This document shows positions 44,641-54,140 of a stretch of 64,000 nt of DNA, piece by piece. Source of the stretch: Leptospira abararensis (GTDB taxonomy: Bacteria; Spirochaetota; Leptospiria; Leptospirales; Leptospiraceae). Numbering within the stretch: position 1 is the stretch's first letter; the number at the start of each line of letters is the position of its first letter. The position numbers and the translations under genes are program-made. The notes below the pieces were generated by a model, which made no database searches, had not been told where the DNA came from, and was given only the letters and a program-made list of their open reading frames with translations. Location: NCBI RefSeq assembly GCF_016918735.1, contig NZ_JAFFPR010000055.1, forward strand, positions 127,168 through 191,167. The letters run 5' to 3'.

Positions 44641-47064
44641 AATCGATTCGATTTGTTGGCAGAGATCCTCTGCCTTATACATCTTAGAAAAATAAGCAGA
44701 TACAATCGTTTCCAGTCCTTCTTCTTCCAAAAATTTATCACCACCAGAAAGAGGAGCATCGGAACTAATCAGAATGATAGGGATTTTTTGGTTTTTATTG
44801 CGACGGCCTTCCCATTCGTGAACTAAAGAAATTCCATTCATTCCAGGCATATGTAAATCTGTAATGATGAGAGTGGGTGTAATTCGGGAAAGATGTGACA
44901 ATGCTTCTTCCCCATTTCCAGCTTCAATCACAATCCACTGATTTCTTCGCATGACTTCTGCTAGGTCAGATCGAAAGTTTCCAGAATCATCAACCAGAAG
45001 AACCGACTTAGTACTCTTTGATAAAGAAATCTCAAAGGAAGACCCAACTCCAAGTACAGACTTAATTCTTAATTTTCCAAAATGAGCTTCCAAAATATTT
45101 GTGCATAATTGTAAACCAAGTCCCGTTCCCCGTTCCCCAGCCGTTCCTGGCAAACTTTTGATATTTTCTTCGCCGGTTAATTTGTGAATTTGTTCCTCGC
45201 TCATTCCCAAGCCACGATCACGAATTTCGACTGAAAGCCATTTCCCCTGAAAAGAAACACCAACCCATACTTCGGAATTGAGATAAGAATATTTGATGGA
45301 ATTGGTGAGGATATTTTTAAACACCTCCCCTATCAAAGTACGATCAGCAATGATTTCTGCTTGGATGGGGGTATCTTTTTGGATTCGAATTCCTTTCAAT
45401 GTTGCCAGTGGTTCTACCGATTCTATGATTTCATTTAAGAGGTCATTCACTGAAAATCGAGTTTGGATGAGTTTGGTTCCAAAAGCATCAAACCGACTCA
45501 CATCTAGTAACTGCTCTAACATCCGAAGGGATTGTGTGACTCCCGTTTTACAAATTTCTAAAAACTTCTTTTTTTCTTCTTCTGTAGTTTCACTAAAACT
45601 AAAATCGATTACATCTAAAATTTGATTCACACTATTCAGAGGCGAACGTAAGTCATGCGAAATGAGAGACACAAAGTTTGCTTTCCAACGATTTGCTTTT
45701 TCTAATTCCAATGTGCGGGCTTTGACTTTTTTTTCGAGAGCTTCCTTTCTCTTGTATAATTCTTTGGATAAGGATTCGGACCTTTTGTAAACACGAACCA
45801 GTCCCAAAGTTACGCCTAAGGTTTGCGGAAAAATAAACAAATACAACGAAACCAAACCCAAAGGTCTATATCCAAAATTTGGATTGGCGATCAGAAAGAT
45901 ATCGATGAGCCCACCGATAATTGCCAATAACAAACTGAAAAAATACAACCGACTTTCTTTTCTTTGGAAGTAGAGGGCCAGTGAAACAGAAAAAAGCCCA
46001 AATACCACAAAAACTACGGACATAAATTCAAAGTAAAACAAAACCTTGGATAAATACGGAACGGGAGTCAATAGACTAACACTGAGAAAACAAAGAGCAT
46101 AAATTTTTAATACAAACAAGATACGTTTAAAAAAACGCATTTGTGCCATATTCAAAACAATGTAACTGCCAAAGTATAAAACCAAAACAAACCCAACTCG
46201 GGAAAACCGAAACAACGGTATACAATAATCATCAGAAAAAAGATTAAAAAGGATTCTAGTTTCTATTAACGTAGAGGAAAGGATTAGAATGCCTAAGTAC
46301 ACAAATGCCATTCGAAGTGCATTTCGTTCGGAACGGTTGATAAAATAAACTAATGCATGATAAACTGCCAGAAATACCATAAAGATCATTATGATCCAGG
46401 AAACTGTAAAATTTACGTTCCATGTATGAATGATATTTTGAAGTTTTCCTATTCGAATGAGTCCATGAATTCCGGCATACTTATGTGAGAAGTTGGATAT
46501 ATGAATCACTAAATCTAACTTTTGGGAAACAGTTTTCAGCGGAATGATTTTGGAATGAAAGGAAGGTCGGTGTTTTTCTGCCGTTGTTGCTATGCCTCCA
46601 TTTTCAGCAACCAACTCTCCATTTACATAAACTTGATAAGCACTATGTAAAACGGGAACCAGAAGAGCGAAAGGTTCGTTCCCATAAGGTGGATTTGGCA
46701 AAACTACAGTTAGGCGGTACGTAGCAAACCCAAAACTAGGGTAAACTTCTCCATCTTCATTTTCCTGCAAAAACCAAGGAACTCCCACTTTTAGGTAAGA
46801 TTTGTGTAAGGGAGATTCTCTTTTTGGATCTAAGAACTCATTCCAATAGAATTCCCATTTCCCGGCAAGGTTTATGGTTTCCCCTGAAAAATCAACCTCC
46901 CGGACGTCCAAAACACCATCTTTCGCGAGTAAGGTTGGGTAGGCATCAAACCGACAGGAGGTGGTGCCGAGAAGGATTAAGATCAAAATTAAGGGATAAC
47001 TACAAAAAATAAGTAAGTCTGAAAAAGATTTTTGGATGGATGAGAAGAATACTCTGAGAATCAT
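44632..47064 (-). CDS. Hybrid sensor kinase with 7TMR-DISM
   Basis: 810 aa. The signal segment ends LLGTTSC (possible lipoprotein). It has a jelly-roll-like periplasmic sensor (about 40-205, INLAGKWEFYW), seven membrane helices (about 210-415), a coiled coil, HisKA with the His in SLISHDLRSPLNS (about residue 470), HATPase_c (RDRGLGMSEEQ, GTGLGLQL) and a C-terminal receiver with Asp in LIITDLHMPGMNG (about 735). It starts 6 bp from a divergent response-regulator gene that is its likely partner. Confidence 0.9.
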   Translation of the reverse strand: MILRVFFSSIQKSFSDLLIFCSYPLILILILLGTTSCRFDAYPTLLAKDGVLDVREVDFSGETINLAGKWEFYWNEFLDPKRESPLHKSYLKVGVPWFLQENEDGEVYPSFGFATYRLTVVLPNPPYGNEPFALLVPVLHSAYQVYVNGELVAENGGIATTAEKHRPSFHSKIIPLKTVSQKLDLVIHISNFSHKYAGIHGLIRIGKLQNIIHTWNVNFTVSWIIMIFMVFLAVYHALVYFINRSERNALRMAFVYLGILILSSTLIETRILFNLFSDDYCIPLFRFSRVGFVLVLYFGSYIVLNMAQMRFFKRILFVLKIYALCFLSVSLLTPVPYLSKVLFYFEFMSVVFVVFGLFSVSLALYFQRKESRLYFFSLLLAIIGGLIDIFLIANPNFGYRPLGLVSLYLFIFPQTLGVTLGLVRVYKRSESLSKELYKRKEALEKKVKARTLELEKANRWKANFVSLISHDLRSPLNSVNQILDVIDFSFSETTEEEKKKFLEICKTGVTQSLRMLEQLLDVSRFDAFGTKLIQTRFSVNDLLNEIIESVEPLATLKGIRIQKDTPIQAEIIADRTLIGEVFKNILTNSIKYSYLNSEVWVGVSFQGKWLSVEIRDRGLGMSEEQIHKLTGEENIKSLPGTAGERGTGLGLQLCTNILEAHFGKLRIKSVLGVGSSFEISLSKSTKSVLLVDDSGNFRSDLAEVMRRNQWIVIEAGNGEEALSHLSRITPTLIITDLHMPGMNGISLVHEWEGRRNKNQKIPIILISSDAPLSGGDKFLEEEGLETIVSAYFSKMYKAEDLCQQIESILD

Positions 47065-47070
47065 AAGGCT

Positions 47071-47667
47071 GTGGAATCCGTTAAAATTGCCATCTTAGAA
47101 GACCATTCCGTTGTCACTGAAGGAATCATATCTATCCTGAAATCCAATCCTTTCTTTTCTCTTGCCGGAGAATTTCGAACTGCTGCCGATTTGTTTCATT
47201 TTTTAGAATCTAGTCCCATTGATCTTTTGGTTTTGGACATCGACTTACCCGATAGAAATGGTATCGATGTTTTGCGTGAGATTAAAGAAAAACACCAACC
47301 CACAAAAGTCATTATCTTTTCTTTGCATGGGAGTCGGGTGTATGTGGAAGATGCTCTGAAAGCCAAGGCCGATGGGTACATGTTAAAATCAGATCCCATT
47401 TCCAAACTTCCCGAAGTCATTGAACTTGTGATGAAGGGTGGATCCTTTGTTTCCGATGGTGTGAGTAAAGTGCAACTTCCTTTCTCTGCTTTCCAAATGG
47501 AAATCCTGAACTTACTCGTACAAGGTTTGTCTCAAAACGAAGTTGCGGACAGAATCCAAAAGTCGAGAAAAACAGTCGAATACCACCTCAACCAAATGAG
47601 GACCAAATTCTCTTGTAAGAACAACAACGAACTCATCTCCAAGTACGAAAAAGAAATACAAAAATAG
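47071..47667 (+). CDS. NarL/LuxR-family response regulator
   Basis: 198 aa from GTG 47071, the only start after an in-frame stop at 47041. The receiver (1-120) has the acidic pair in ILEDHS and phospho-Asp56 in LLVLDIDLPDRNG. The C-terminal LuxR helix-turn-helix is visible in GLSQNEVADRIQKSRKTVEYHLNQM. It is head-to-head with the hybrid kinase, so the two 5' ends overlap in mRNA. Confidence 0.9.
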   Translation: MESVKIAILEDHSVVTEGIISILKSNPFFSLAGEFRTAADLFHFLESSPIDLLVLDIDLPDRNGIDVLREIKEKHQPTKVIIFSLHGSRVYVEDALKAKADGYMLKSDPISKLPEVIELVMKGGSFVSDGVSKVQLPFSAFQMEILNLLVQGLSQNEVADRIQKSRKTVEYHLNQMRTKFSCKNNNELISKYEKEIQK

Positions 47668-47712
47668 CAGTTTCGTGATTTCCGATTCGTTTGTTTCGAC
47701 TAATCTATTAGT

Positions 47713-48225
47713 ATGAAACAAATTTATTTACTGCGCCATGCCAAATCAGAATGGGATGAACCTTATGATTCTGATTTGGAGCGGTCTCTCTCTCGTCGAG
47801 GGAAAGAACAATCCAAAGCCCTGCGAGATTATTTAAAAGAAAGTCGTTTTGAATTTGACCAATGTTTGGTTTCGCCAGCAGACAGGACGCAAAAAACCTA
47901 TGCAAGCCTACGCAAAGAGATCTTACGATTTCCAAAGCCGGAACTAAGAGAATCCATTTACGACTCAGATAAGGAAGACCTACTTTTTTTATTACAGGGA
48001 CTTTCACCAAGCGTTCGTTCTGTCTGCTTGGTCGGCCACAATCCTGGGTTAGAAGAATTGGGAAGTGCCCTTCTCTTTGGGGAAACTAGTCCCACAAAAT
48101 TTCAGAAATTTCCTACAGCCTCATTTCTCGGCTTGAGTTTTTCCGAAGAATCATGGAAAAATCTTAGTTGGGGAAGTTGCCAACTGGCAGTATTCTGGAT
48201 CCCTGGGCAAATAGGCAAAGAATGA
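47713..48225 (+). CDS. sixA: SixA-like histidine phosphatase
   Basis: 170 aa. The RHG motif is LLRHAKSEWDEP, with the second His in CLVGHNPGLEELG. This matches SixA, which removes phosphate from His of HPt or PTS proteins. It lies directly after a two-component pair, so a role in that phosphorelay is possible but unproven. The stop overlaps the next start (ATGA). Confidence 0.85.
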   Translation: MKQIYLLRHAKSEWDEPYDSDLERSLSRRGKEQSKALRDYLKESRFEFDQCLVSPADRTQKTYASLRKEILRFPKPELRESIYDSDKEDLLFLLQGLSPSVRSVCLVGHNPGLEELGSALLFGETSPTKFQKFPTASFLGLSFSEESWKNLSWGSCQLAVFWIPGQIGKE

Positions 48226-48734
48226 AACCTTTATATTCAGAAGAACGAATCCATCACCGTGTAGAGGAACTGGCAAGGGAGATCTCACGCGATTTCCTAA
48301 GCAAAGACCTAGTTGTGATTGGGATCTTAAATGGTGGATTTATCTTCACGGCAGATCTTTGTCGTAGCATTGCCATCTCCCATGAGGTAGACTTTATGGC
48401 TGCCTCTTCTTATGAAGATGGAACCACTTCCGGAAATCTAAAAATCACCAAAGAACTAAAAAAATCTGTGAAAAATAAATCGGTCCTCCTTGTGGAAGAC
48501 ATTGTGGATACAGGAAAAACATTAGAATATCTTTTGGAAGAAGTAGGAAAACAAAATCCCAAAGACTTAAGAGTGGCTGCATTATTTTGGAAACAAAACA
48601 AAGCTAACCCACATATTCCTGTACATTATCCAGGTTTCATTATCGAAGATGAATTTTTAGTAGGTTATGGTTTAGATTACAAAGGTCAATATCGTAACCT
48701 GCCTTATGTGGCAAAGTTGGAAGGAACGGAGTGA
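48222..48734 (+). CDS. hpt: Hypoxanthine phosphoribosyltransferase
   Basis: 170 aa from ATG 48222, overlapping the sixA stop by 4 bases. The PRPP motif is VLLVEDIVDTGKTL, the early loop is VIGILNGGFIFTADL, and the late VGYGLDYKGQYRNLPYV is the HGPRT signature. It salvages hypoxanthine or guanine to nucleotides. Confidence 0.94.
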   Translation: MKPLYSEERIHHRVEELAREISRDFLSKDLVVIGILNGGFIFTADLCRSIAISHEVDFMAASSYEDGTTSGNLKITKELKKSVKNKSVLLVEDIVDTGKTLEYLLEEVGKQNPKDLRVAALFWKQNKANPHIPVHYPGFIIEDEFLVGYGLDYKGQYRNLPYVAKLEGTE

Positions 48735-48739
48735 ATTTT

Positions 48740-48755
48740 GAATTCAATTGAATTC
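48740..48755. other. Perfect 16-bp palindrome
   Basis: GAATTCAATTGAATTC, 5 bp after the hpt stop. Too AT-rich for a terminator; possibly a regulator site for the next gene or chance in AT-rich DNA. Confidence 0.35.
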
Positions 48756-48912
48756 GTTATTTAAGTAATCAAAACAACTAATGTGAATTAGATGAAATTT
48801 ACTACAAAACAAATGGTCTGCAATCGTTAATCAGAAGAAATTTATTTCCAAAGGCAATACATAAAAAAACATATTGCCAAAATCCCTCTCCCTGAATCTA
48901 TTTATTGTATAG

Positions 48913-50415
48913 ATGAATGTCCGGCTAATTTTCTTTTCTTTGGTATTCTGTTTTTCTGGAAACTGCCAAATGGCATCCTTATCCAATCCTTGTGATGCTG
49001 ATTCGAAGGACTTCTTTCCTCAACTAATTGTTTCTGCAAACATTGAAGGTGGTTTTTGCCAATTCCAAGTTGTCAATACTGGTGATTTGTACCGATTCAC
49101 TGATTTTACATTTTATAAATCTATTCCCATTTCCGTATTATCTAGGTTAGGTTCAAAAACCGAAGTCAGTGTACGCCCCAATCTTCCAGAAGGATTGTAT
49201 ATAGATCCAAATACGGGAGCCCTTTCGGGAACGCCGACATCTCCAATTGAGAGACAGAGTTATACTGTTTTCCGAAAGGGTGTGGCTCTTGGACAAATCA
49301 CAATTCAAGTTCGAGATTTGGTAGCAACTAAAGTTTATGGACAGTTAGGAAATCTGAACTGTGGTCTTCCTTACTTAACTGTTAGTGATTGTTCTGCTGG
49401 AGGGCCAGCCACCGCTGAAAATTTATCAGGACCCAATGCTGTAATCGCTGATAATGCAGGTGGGGTATACATTTCCAGTGGCAATCGTGTTTTATATTAC
49501 CCTCTTGGCCAAACAACGGCTATGCGAGTATATGGCCAACATGGTTCGTTTACATGTGACATTTCCAATGCCCATACGAATCAGAGTTGTACCCCATTGG
49601 GTTCTATCGCCGCAACTACTTTGAATAATCCTCGAGGGATCTTTCTAGATGCATCAAATAATCTTTTTGTGGCTGATACAGGCGCTAACCGCCGATTGTT
49701 AGTCTATGCAGACCAAATTACAGTTCCCTTCCGAGCGATTGGTGTTCCAAACTTTGTCACACCGGGAGGAGGCGCCACTTCTCAATCCAGTTTTTATACG
49801 CCAATCGGTTTGAGTTTAGAAAGTTCCGGTGGGTTCTACGTCTCTGACTCCGGTGATAGCCGTGTACTTTATTTCCCCAAAGATGCAAACCTTCCCTCCG
49901 CAGTTTATGGCCAACCCGATTTTTTAAGTAATGGGTCGACACAATCTGCTAATGGTCTCAATGCAAACCAAGGAGTCGTGGCTGATTCCGAAGGGGGAAT
50001 TTACGTTGCCGATACTTTAAACCACCGAGTGATGTTTTTTCCGAGGGGATCCAATACTGCAACCAGAGTCTATGGCCAAATTAACTTCACAACAAACACA
50101 AGCTCTACATCCAGTAACGGTTTAAACAATCCCGTAGCAGTAGCTTTGGATCAAAGTGACAATTTATTTGTAGCAGATCTCAATGGACACCGGGTTCTTA
50201 TTTACCCCAGAACTAACCTTACCTCTGGAATGACAGCAACTGGAGTCGTTGGGCAATTTGGAAACCTAAACTGTGGGGCCGATAACAATTCAGGTTCCTG
50301 CTCCCCTGGCTCACCCACAGCCCAAAATTTATACCGACCTACTGCCGTCCATTTTGATAAACAGGGTCGGTTGTACATCGCTGATTATGGGAACAACCGA
50401 GTTTTGGCTTATTAG
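48913..50415 (+). CDS. NHL-repeat lipoprotein with putative-Ig domain
   Basis: 500 aa. The lipobox-like site is FSGNC. A He_PIG/putative-Ig domain (LPEGLYIDPNTGALSGTPTS, about residues 90-135) is followed by six repeats built on VYGQ...N...P.AV..D...N.LFVAD...HRV, the NHL beta-propeller pattern. Paired Cys near repeat joins (LNCG...SDCSAGG, FTCD...QSC) suggest disulfides, fitting an extracellular site. Leptospira have several such lipoproteins; binding partners are unknown. Confidence 0.78.
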   Translation: MNVRLIFFSLVFCFSGNCQMASLSNPCDADSKDFFPQLIVSANIEGGFCQFQVVNTGDLYRFTDFTFYKSIPISVLSRLGSKTEVSVRPNLPEGLYIDPNTGALSGTPTSPIERQSYTVFRKGVALGQITIQVRDLVATKVYGQLGNLNCGLPYLTVSDCSAGGPATAENLSGPNAVIADNAGGVYISSGNRVLYYPLGQTTAMRVYGQHGSFTCDISNAHTNQSCTPLGSIAATTLNNPRGIFLDASNNLFVADTGANRRLLVYADQITVPFRAIGVPNFVTPGGGATSQSSFYTPIGLSLESSGGFYVSDSGDSRVLYFPKDANLPSAVYGQPDFLSNGSTQSANGLNANQGVVADSEGGIYVADTLNHRVMFFPRGSNTATRVYGQINFTTNTSSTSSNGLNNPVAVALDQSDNLFVADLNGHRVLIYPRTNLTSGMTATGVVGQFGNLNCGADNNSGSCSPGSPTAQNLYRPTAVHFDKQGRLYIADYGNNRVLAY

Positions 50416-50440
50416 TCGATACGAATCTACCGGCAGTTAC

Positions 50441-51352
50441 TTATTTCACTGGTTCTGCAGAAACTTCTACTTCTGGAAGAGAAGCTCTTAAATATCCCGA
50501 CTGTAACACTGCCACCTGACCTTGTTCACTGGTAAGGAAAGTAACAAAGGCATCAATTTTATCACCTTGGTCAGTTTTATAAACCATAAAAAGTTCCCGA
50601 GCCAATCTATATTTTCTATCATAAACATTTCTGACGGAAGGAGAAACATAAGGATCTTTATTGGTTCTAGCATAATCGAGGGCTTTTAATTTGTCTTTGT
50701 TTTCGACAAGTGCAGAACCCATTCCCATATAACCGATGCTATTTGGATTTCCTTGGATGAATTTTGCCATTTCCGCATTGTCTTTTACAATTTTGGCATC
50801 TGGAGAAAATACATTAGCCTTGTATTGATTAAATTCATTCAAACCCAAATCTTTTCTTTTGAGGATGTGATTTTGAAAATAGTCTTGGGTTCCCGATTTA
50901 TCATTTCGAATGACGATCGAGATAGGGGCATCGGTTCCACCTACTTCCTTCCAGTTTTTAATTTTTCCAGAAAAGATATCTGAAGTTTGACTTAGGTTCA
51001 GTTTGGATACCGTGTTCTTGGTATTGACAACAAGAGCCACACCATCGTAAGCCAATCTTACTTTTTCTAAATTTCCCGTTTTGCGCAGGTCATCAAATTC
51101 TGCCTGGTTTAGGTCGCGAGAAGAAACTGCCATATCAATTTCGCCTTTTCGTAACCTGTCAATCCCTGATTCAGATCCACCACCTTCGACTGTTACACGA
51201 ACATTGGAATTAACCTTTTCATATTCGGCTCCTAAATACCGCATCATACTGTTCATGGTTTCAGAACCTGCCACTTTCAGGGTTTGTTTGTCCTTACAAG
51301 CGACAAAGTTGATTGTAATCAAAATGTAAAAAAGCAGAGAAAGGTTTTTCAT
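50441..51352 (-). CDS. PstS-like phosphate-binding lipoprotein
   Basis: 303 aa. The lipobox is NFVAC. LKVAGSETMNSMMRYLGAEY, GGGSESGIDRLRKGEIDMA and RNDKSGTQDYF are the PstS/PBP-like-2 phosphate-site motifs. No permease or ATPase genes are next to it, so it may serve a transporter elsewhere or act as a sensor. It is convergent with the NHL gene (25-bp gap). Confidence 0.88.
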   Translation of the reverse strand: MKNLSLLFYILITINFVACKDKQTLKVAGSETMNSMMRYLGAEYEKVNSNVRVTVEGGGSESGIDRLRKGEIDMAVSSRDLNQAEFDDLRKTGNLEKVRLAYDGVALVVNTKNTVSKLNLSQTSDIFSGKIKNWKEVGGTDAPISIVIRNDKSGTQDYFQNHILKRKDLGLNEFNQYKANVFSPDAKIVKDNAEMAKFIQGNPNSIGYMGMGSALVENKDKLKALDYARTNKDPYVSPSVRNVYDRKYRLARELFMVYKTDQGDKIDAFVTFLTSEQGQVAVLQSGYLRASLPEVEVSAEPVK

Positions 51353-51458
51353 GGTATTTCAGGTAAAGCCCAAAATCCATCCTTCGTCAATCGCAAAAAC
51401 CGCTAGTTTTTTCCATTTCCCCTATCAGTTTTTCAAAAAATTCCCCGATCTTTGCAAT

Positions 51459-52823
51459 GTGAAGACTCGCCACCGATTCCTATTATTTTGTTTTGTCATA
51501 ATTCTTCCCCTGATTGGATCTAGCCCAGTTCCCTCGGGAAAAACCACTTTCCAGTGGAAATGGAAAGAAAACCAAGTATTGGAATTAAATGAATACCATG
51601 ATGTTTACTTCCGGGTCGGCACTAAAACGGTCGAAAGAGAAGACAAAAACCGAGTCGTGATGAAACCAAAAAAATGTTCATCTGATTCTTGTTTGGTGAA
51701 TGCTTTTTTTGATACTTACATTCGGTATGGGAAAACATCCGGCCCATTTTGGAAGGACAAAGAATTTGTTTCTGATTTTACACTCTTTCGCAATGGAAGG
51801 TATGAAGTTCCAAACGAATTCATAATGCCAAACCTTCGCAGTTTTCCAAGTTTCCCCGAAGAAGCAGTTTCTGTTTCCGATGTATGGAAACTACCTGCAG
51901 AAGAATCCTTTGATTTTAATGCAGAACGCATTCGTGTAAAAGTAGTTCCCGAATATACCTTCCAAGGCACTGCCCCTTGGTCGGAAGGAAATTATAAAGG
52001 AAATTGTGAGAAGATCACTTATACCTACCCCATTTTTTATACAAAACCAGAAGGTGAAAAGATGGTACCGAACGTACCGTATAAAATTTTTGGGTTTGCA
52101 TCGGGAACTGTTTTCTTTAATGCGACAAGAGGTGTTCCCGAGTTCAAAGAAGTAAAACTATCTTATACCTTTATCTATCCGAACGGAACCGTCCAAGAAG
52201 CAAATTTTCACATCAAAGGAATTTACTTTCTTCGTAACCAAGTCAATGCCAAAGACAAAGAAGCCATTCGTGAAGATATTCTTGGTGATTTGATCGTGGG
52301 TTATACGGGAGATCCAAATCGAACTAAGTTAGGAGAGCCAAGGAAAGATCCAATCCATGGAAAAGAACCGAACGGTGATAATTTAGGACGTATTACAGAT
52401 ACAGGAGAGGTTCCCATTCCGGAAAAAAATTCTGTTCCTGAAAAACTTCCGATCTCCGTTCGCACTTCTGAGGATGGAATTGTATTCTCTTTGGATTCTA
52501 TCCTTTTTGATTTTAATGATAGCAAACTCAAATCCGATGCCGAAACCGCAGTGGCTAAGATTGCAGAGATCTTAAAAAAATATCCCGACAGAGAAATTCG
52601 AGTTTCTGGACATACAGACAATATCGGGAAAAAAGAATACAACAAAAAACTATCAGAAGATAGAGCAAAGGCCGTATTACATTCCTTAGTTGATAATTAC
52701 AAAATGGATGAAAAACATATTTCCTTTAGAGGATATGGTGATGAAATCCCGATTGTACCAAACGATTCAGAAGAAAACCGGCATAAAAACCGTCGAGTGG
52801 AAATTACATTGGTTTTGGACTAA
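51459..52823 (+). CDS. OmpA-domain exported protein
   Basis: 454 aa from GTG 51459, which gives a clean signal peptide (FLLFCFVIILPLIGSS); the longer frame from 51351 would run into the divergent gene. The middle part is beta-rich with a Cys pair. The C-terminal 125 residues are an OmpA domain (ILFDFNDSKLKSDAE, VSGHTDNIGKKEYN, RHKNRRVEITL) that binds peptidoglycan. It is probably periplasmic and cell-wall linked. Its stop directly abuts the stop of the next convergent gene. Confidence 0.82.
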   Translation: MKTRHRFLLFCFVIILPLIGSSPVPSGKTTFQWKWKENQVLELNEYHDVYFRVGTKTVEREDKNRVVMKPKKCSSDSCLVNAFFDTYIRYGKTSGPFWKDKEFVSDFTLFRNGRYEVPNEFIMPNLRSFPSFPEEAVSVSDVWKLPAEESFDFNAERIRVKVVPEYTFQGTAPWSEGNYKGNCEKITYTYPIFYTKPEGEKMVPNVPYKIFGFASGTVFFNATRGVPEFKEVKLSYTFIYPNGTVQEANFHIKGIYFLRNQVNAKDKEAIREDILGDLIVGYTGDPNRTKLGEPRKDPIHGKEPNGDNLGRITDTGEVPIPEKNSVPEKLPISVRTSEDGIVFSLDSILFDFNDSKLKSDAETAVAKIAEILKKYPDREIRVSGHTDNIGKKEYNKKLSEDRAKAVLHSLVDNYKMDEKHISFRGYGDEIPIVPNDSEENRHKNRRVEITLVLD

Positions 52824-54092
52824 CTAACCTATCTGTAAATCCAATCCTACCGAATAGGGAGGAACGATTGGTTCGCTTTCCTTTTTTCCTCGTTCCAATA
52901 GAAGTTCCATTTCTTTTCTCATCTCTACGAGCAAACTTTGGATGGCTTCTTTTTTGTTCGACTTATAGAGTTTATAATAGGGTGCCACAGAAAATGCCGG
53001 TCCTAAAACCACATGGGCTTTCCTTGCTCTTGCTTCTGTTTTTCCAAATATATGTTTTTCAAAACTGCAAATACATTCCATCAAACGCTCCGCAGATGGC
53101 CATTGAATTAAGTTTTTTGGTTTGGTAATGATAAAAGCATAAGCAGTATCCACTAATTGTTTGGCTCTGCGTATGTTTTGATCGGTTAAGTTTTTTGGTG
53201 TAGAAGAAAGGGGGGAACCTGCTTCCAAACTATCTATGGCCATAAAAAGAAGCCTTAGTTTCTGGATGGCATTGTCGGATTCATGAAACTTCACATTAAG
53301 AATGGAAGCGGCCAAATTAAGAGCCGTGTGCCTTGCCCTCCCCAAACGGTAATCAAAATCTTTCCCATTGATTTCCGACCTGGGTATTCCTAATTCAAAT
53401 TCCGTTTCTTCCAACATCACACGACCTACAGTTAAAAACCTTCGTAACAGTGTTCGTCCACCAGGATAGAGTTTCAACTTTCGTTCAATCCTAGATAAAG
53501 AAGTTTCAATGTCGGCGAGGATCGAATCACGAGACCCCGAAATTTTATATTTCACAAAACTTGGTTGGATCCATAATTCCGCATTTGGATCCTTTTCTAA
53601 AGCAGCTTCCAATCCCCAAAAAGACACTTGCGCCACTCCAGGCATAAACGATACTAAATTATCATTTTCCCCAGACACCATTCCTTCTGGATACATAACA
53701 AGTTTTCCATCTTTTTCGGCTAATATTTGTTTTGCGGTTTTGATTGCATTTCGATTTAACCTTCCTGTGATCACTGAAAAAGCACCAACTCTTTTGATCA
53801 CTTCTCCTACCAAACCAAATCCCCAATTAAAAATACTTCGAGAGGCCATAAAATGGAACCTTGCTCCAATTTTAGTCGCTACATAATAAGCAATGATGGG
53901 TTCCAAATCGCTCGGTTGGTTGGATAAATACAAAACTCTTTTGTTTTTGATTTCTTTTAAGCGAAGTTCATCTTCTTTCGATATCACAACTCCATCAATA
54001 TTAAAAAGGAGTTTGGAAAGAATGGGAAAACCTAAATCCAATCCCAAGGCAATGGGAAATTCAAAACGTGGCGGAATAAAAGAGTCTTTCAT
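52824..54092 (-). CDS. PlsC-like acyltransferase with degenerate HX4D
   Basis: 422 aa. The LPLAT fold is visible: LYLSNQPSDLEPIIAYYVA (motif I), FSVITGRLNRNAI and LVMYPEGMVSGEND (motif III, the PEG residues). In active enzymes motif I is H-x4-D; here it is Q-x4-E (NQPSDLEP), so both catalytic residues are changed. The C-terminal 200 residues are extra and helical. It may bind acyl-CoA or glycerophosphate without catalysis, or use another mechanism. Membrane association is likely. Confidence 0.65.
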   Translation of the reverse strand: MKDSFIPPRFEFPIALGLDLGFPILSKLLFNIDGVVISKEDELRLKEIKNKRVLYLSNQPSDLEPIIAYYVATKIGARFHFMASRSIFNWGFGLVGEVIKRVGAFSVITGRLNRNAIKTAKQILAEKDGKLVMYPEGMVSGENDNLVSFMPGVAQVSFWGLEAALEKDPNAELWIQPSFVKYKISGSRDSILADIETSLSRIERKLKLYPGGRTLLRRFLTVGRVMLEETEFELGIPRSEINGKDFDYRLGRARHTALNLAASILNVKFHESDNAIQKLRLLFMAIDSLEAGSPLSSTPKNLTDQNIRRAKQLVDTAYAFIITKPKNLIQWPSAERLMECICSFEKHIFGKTEARARKAHVVLGPAFSVAPYYKLYKSNKKEAIQSLLVEMRKEMELLLERGKKESEPIVPPYSVGLDLQIG

Positions 54093-54140
54093 ACAATTGT
54101 CTAGTTAGAATAAGACGAACCCTATTGCCAATACGAGCAA

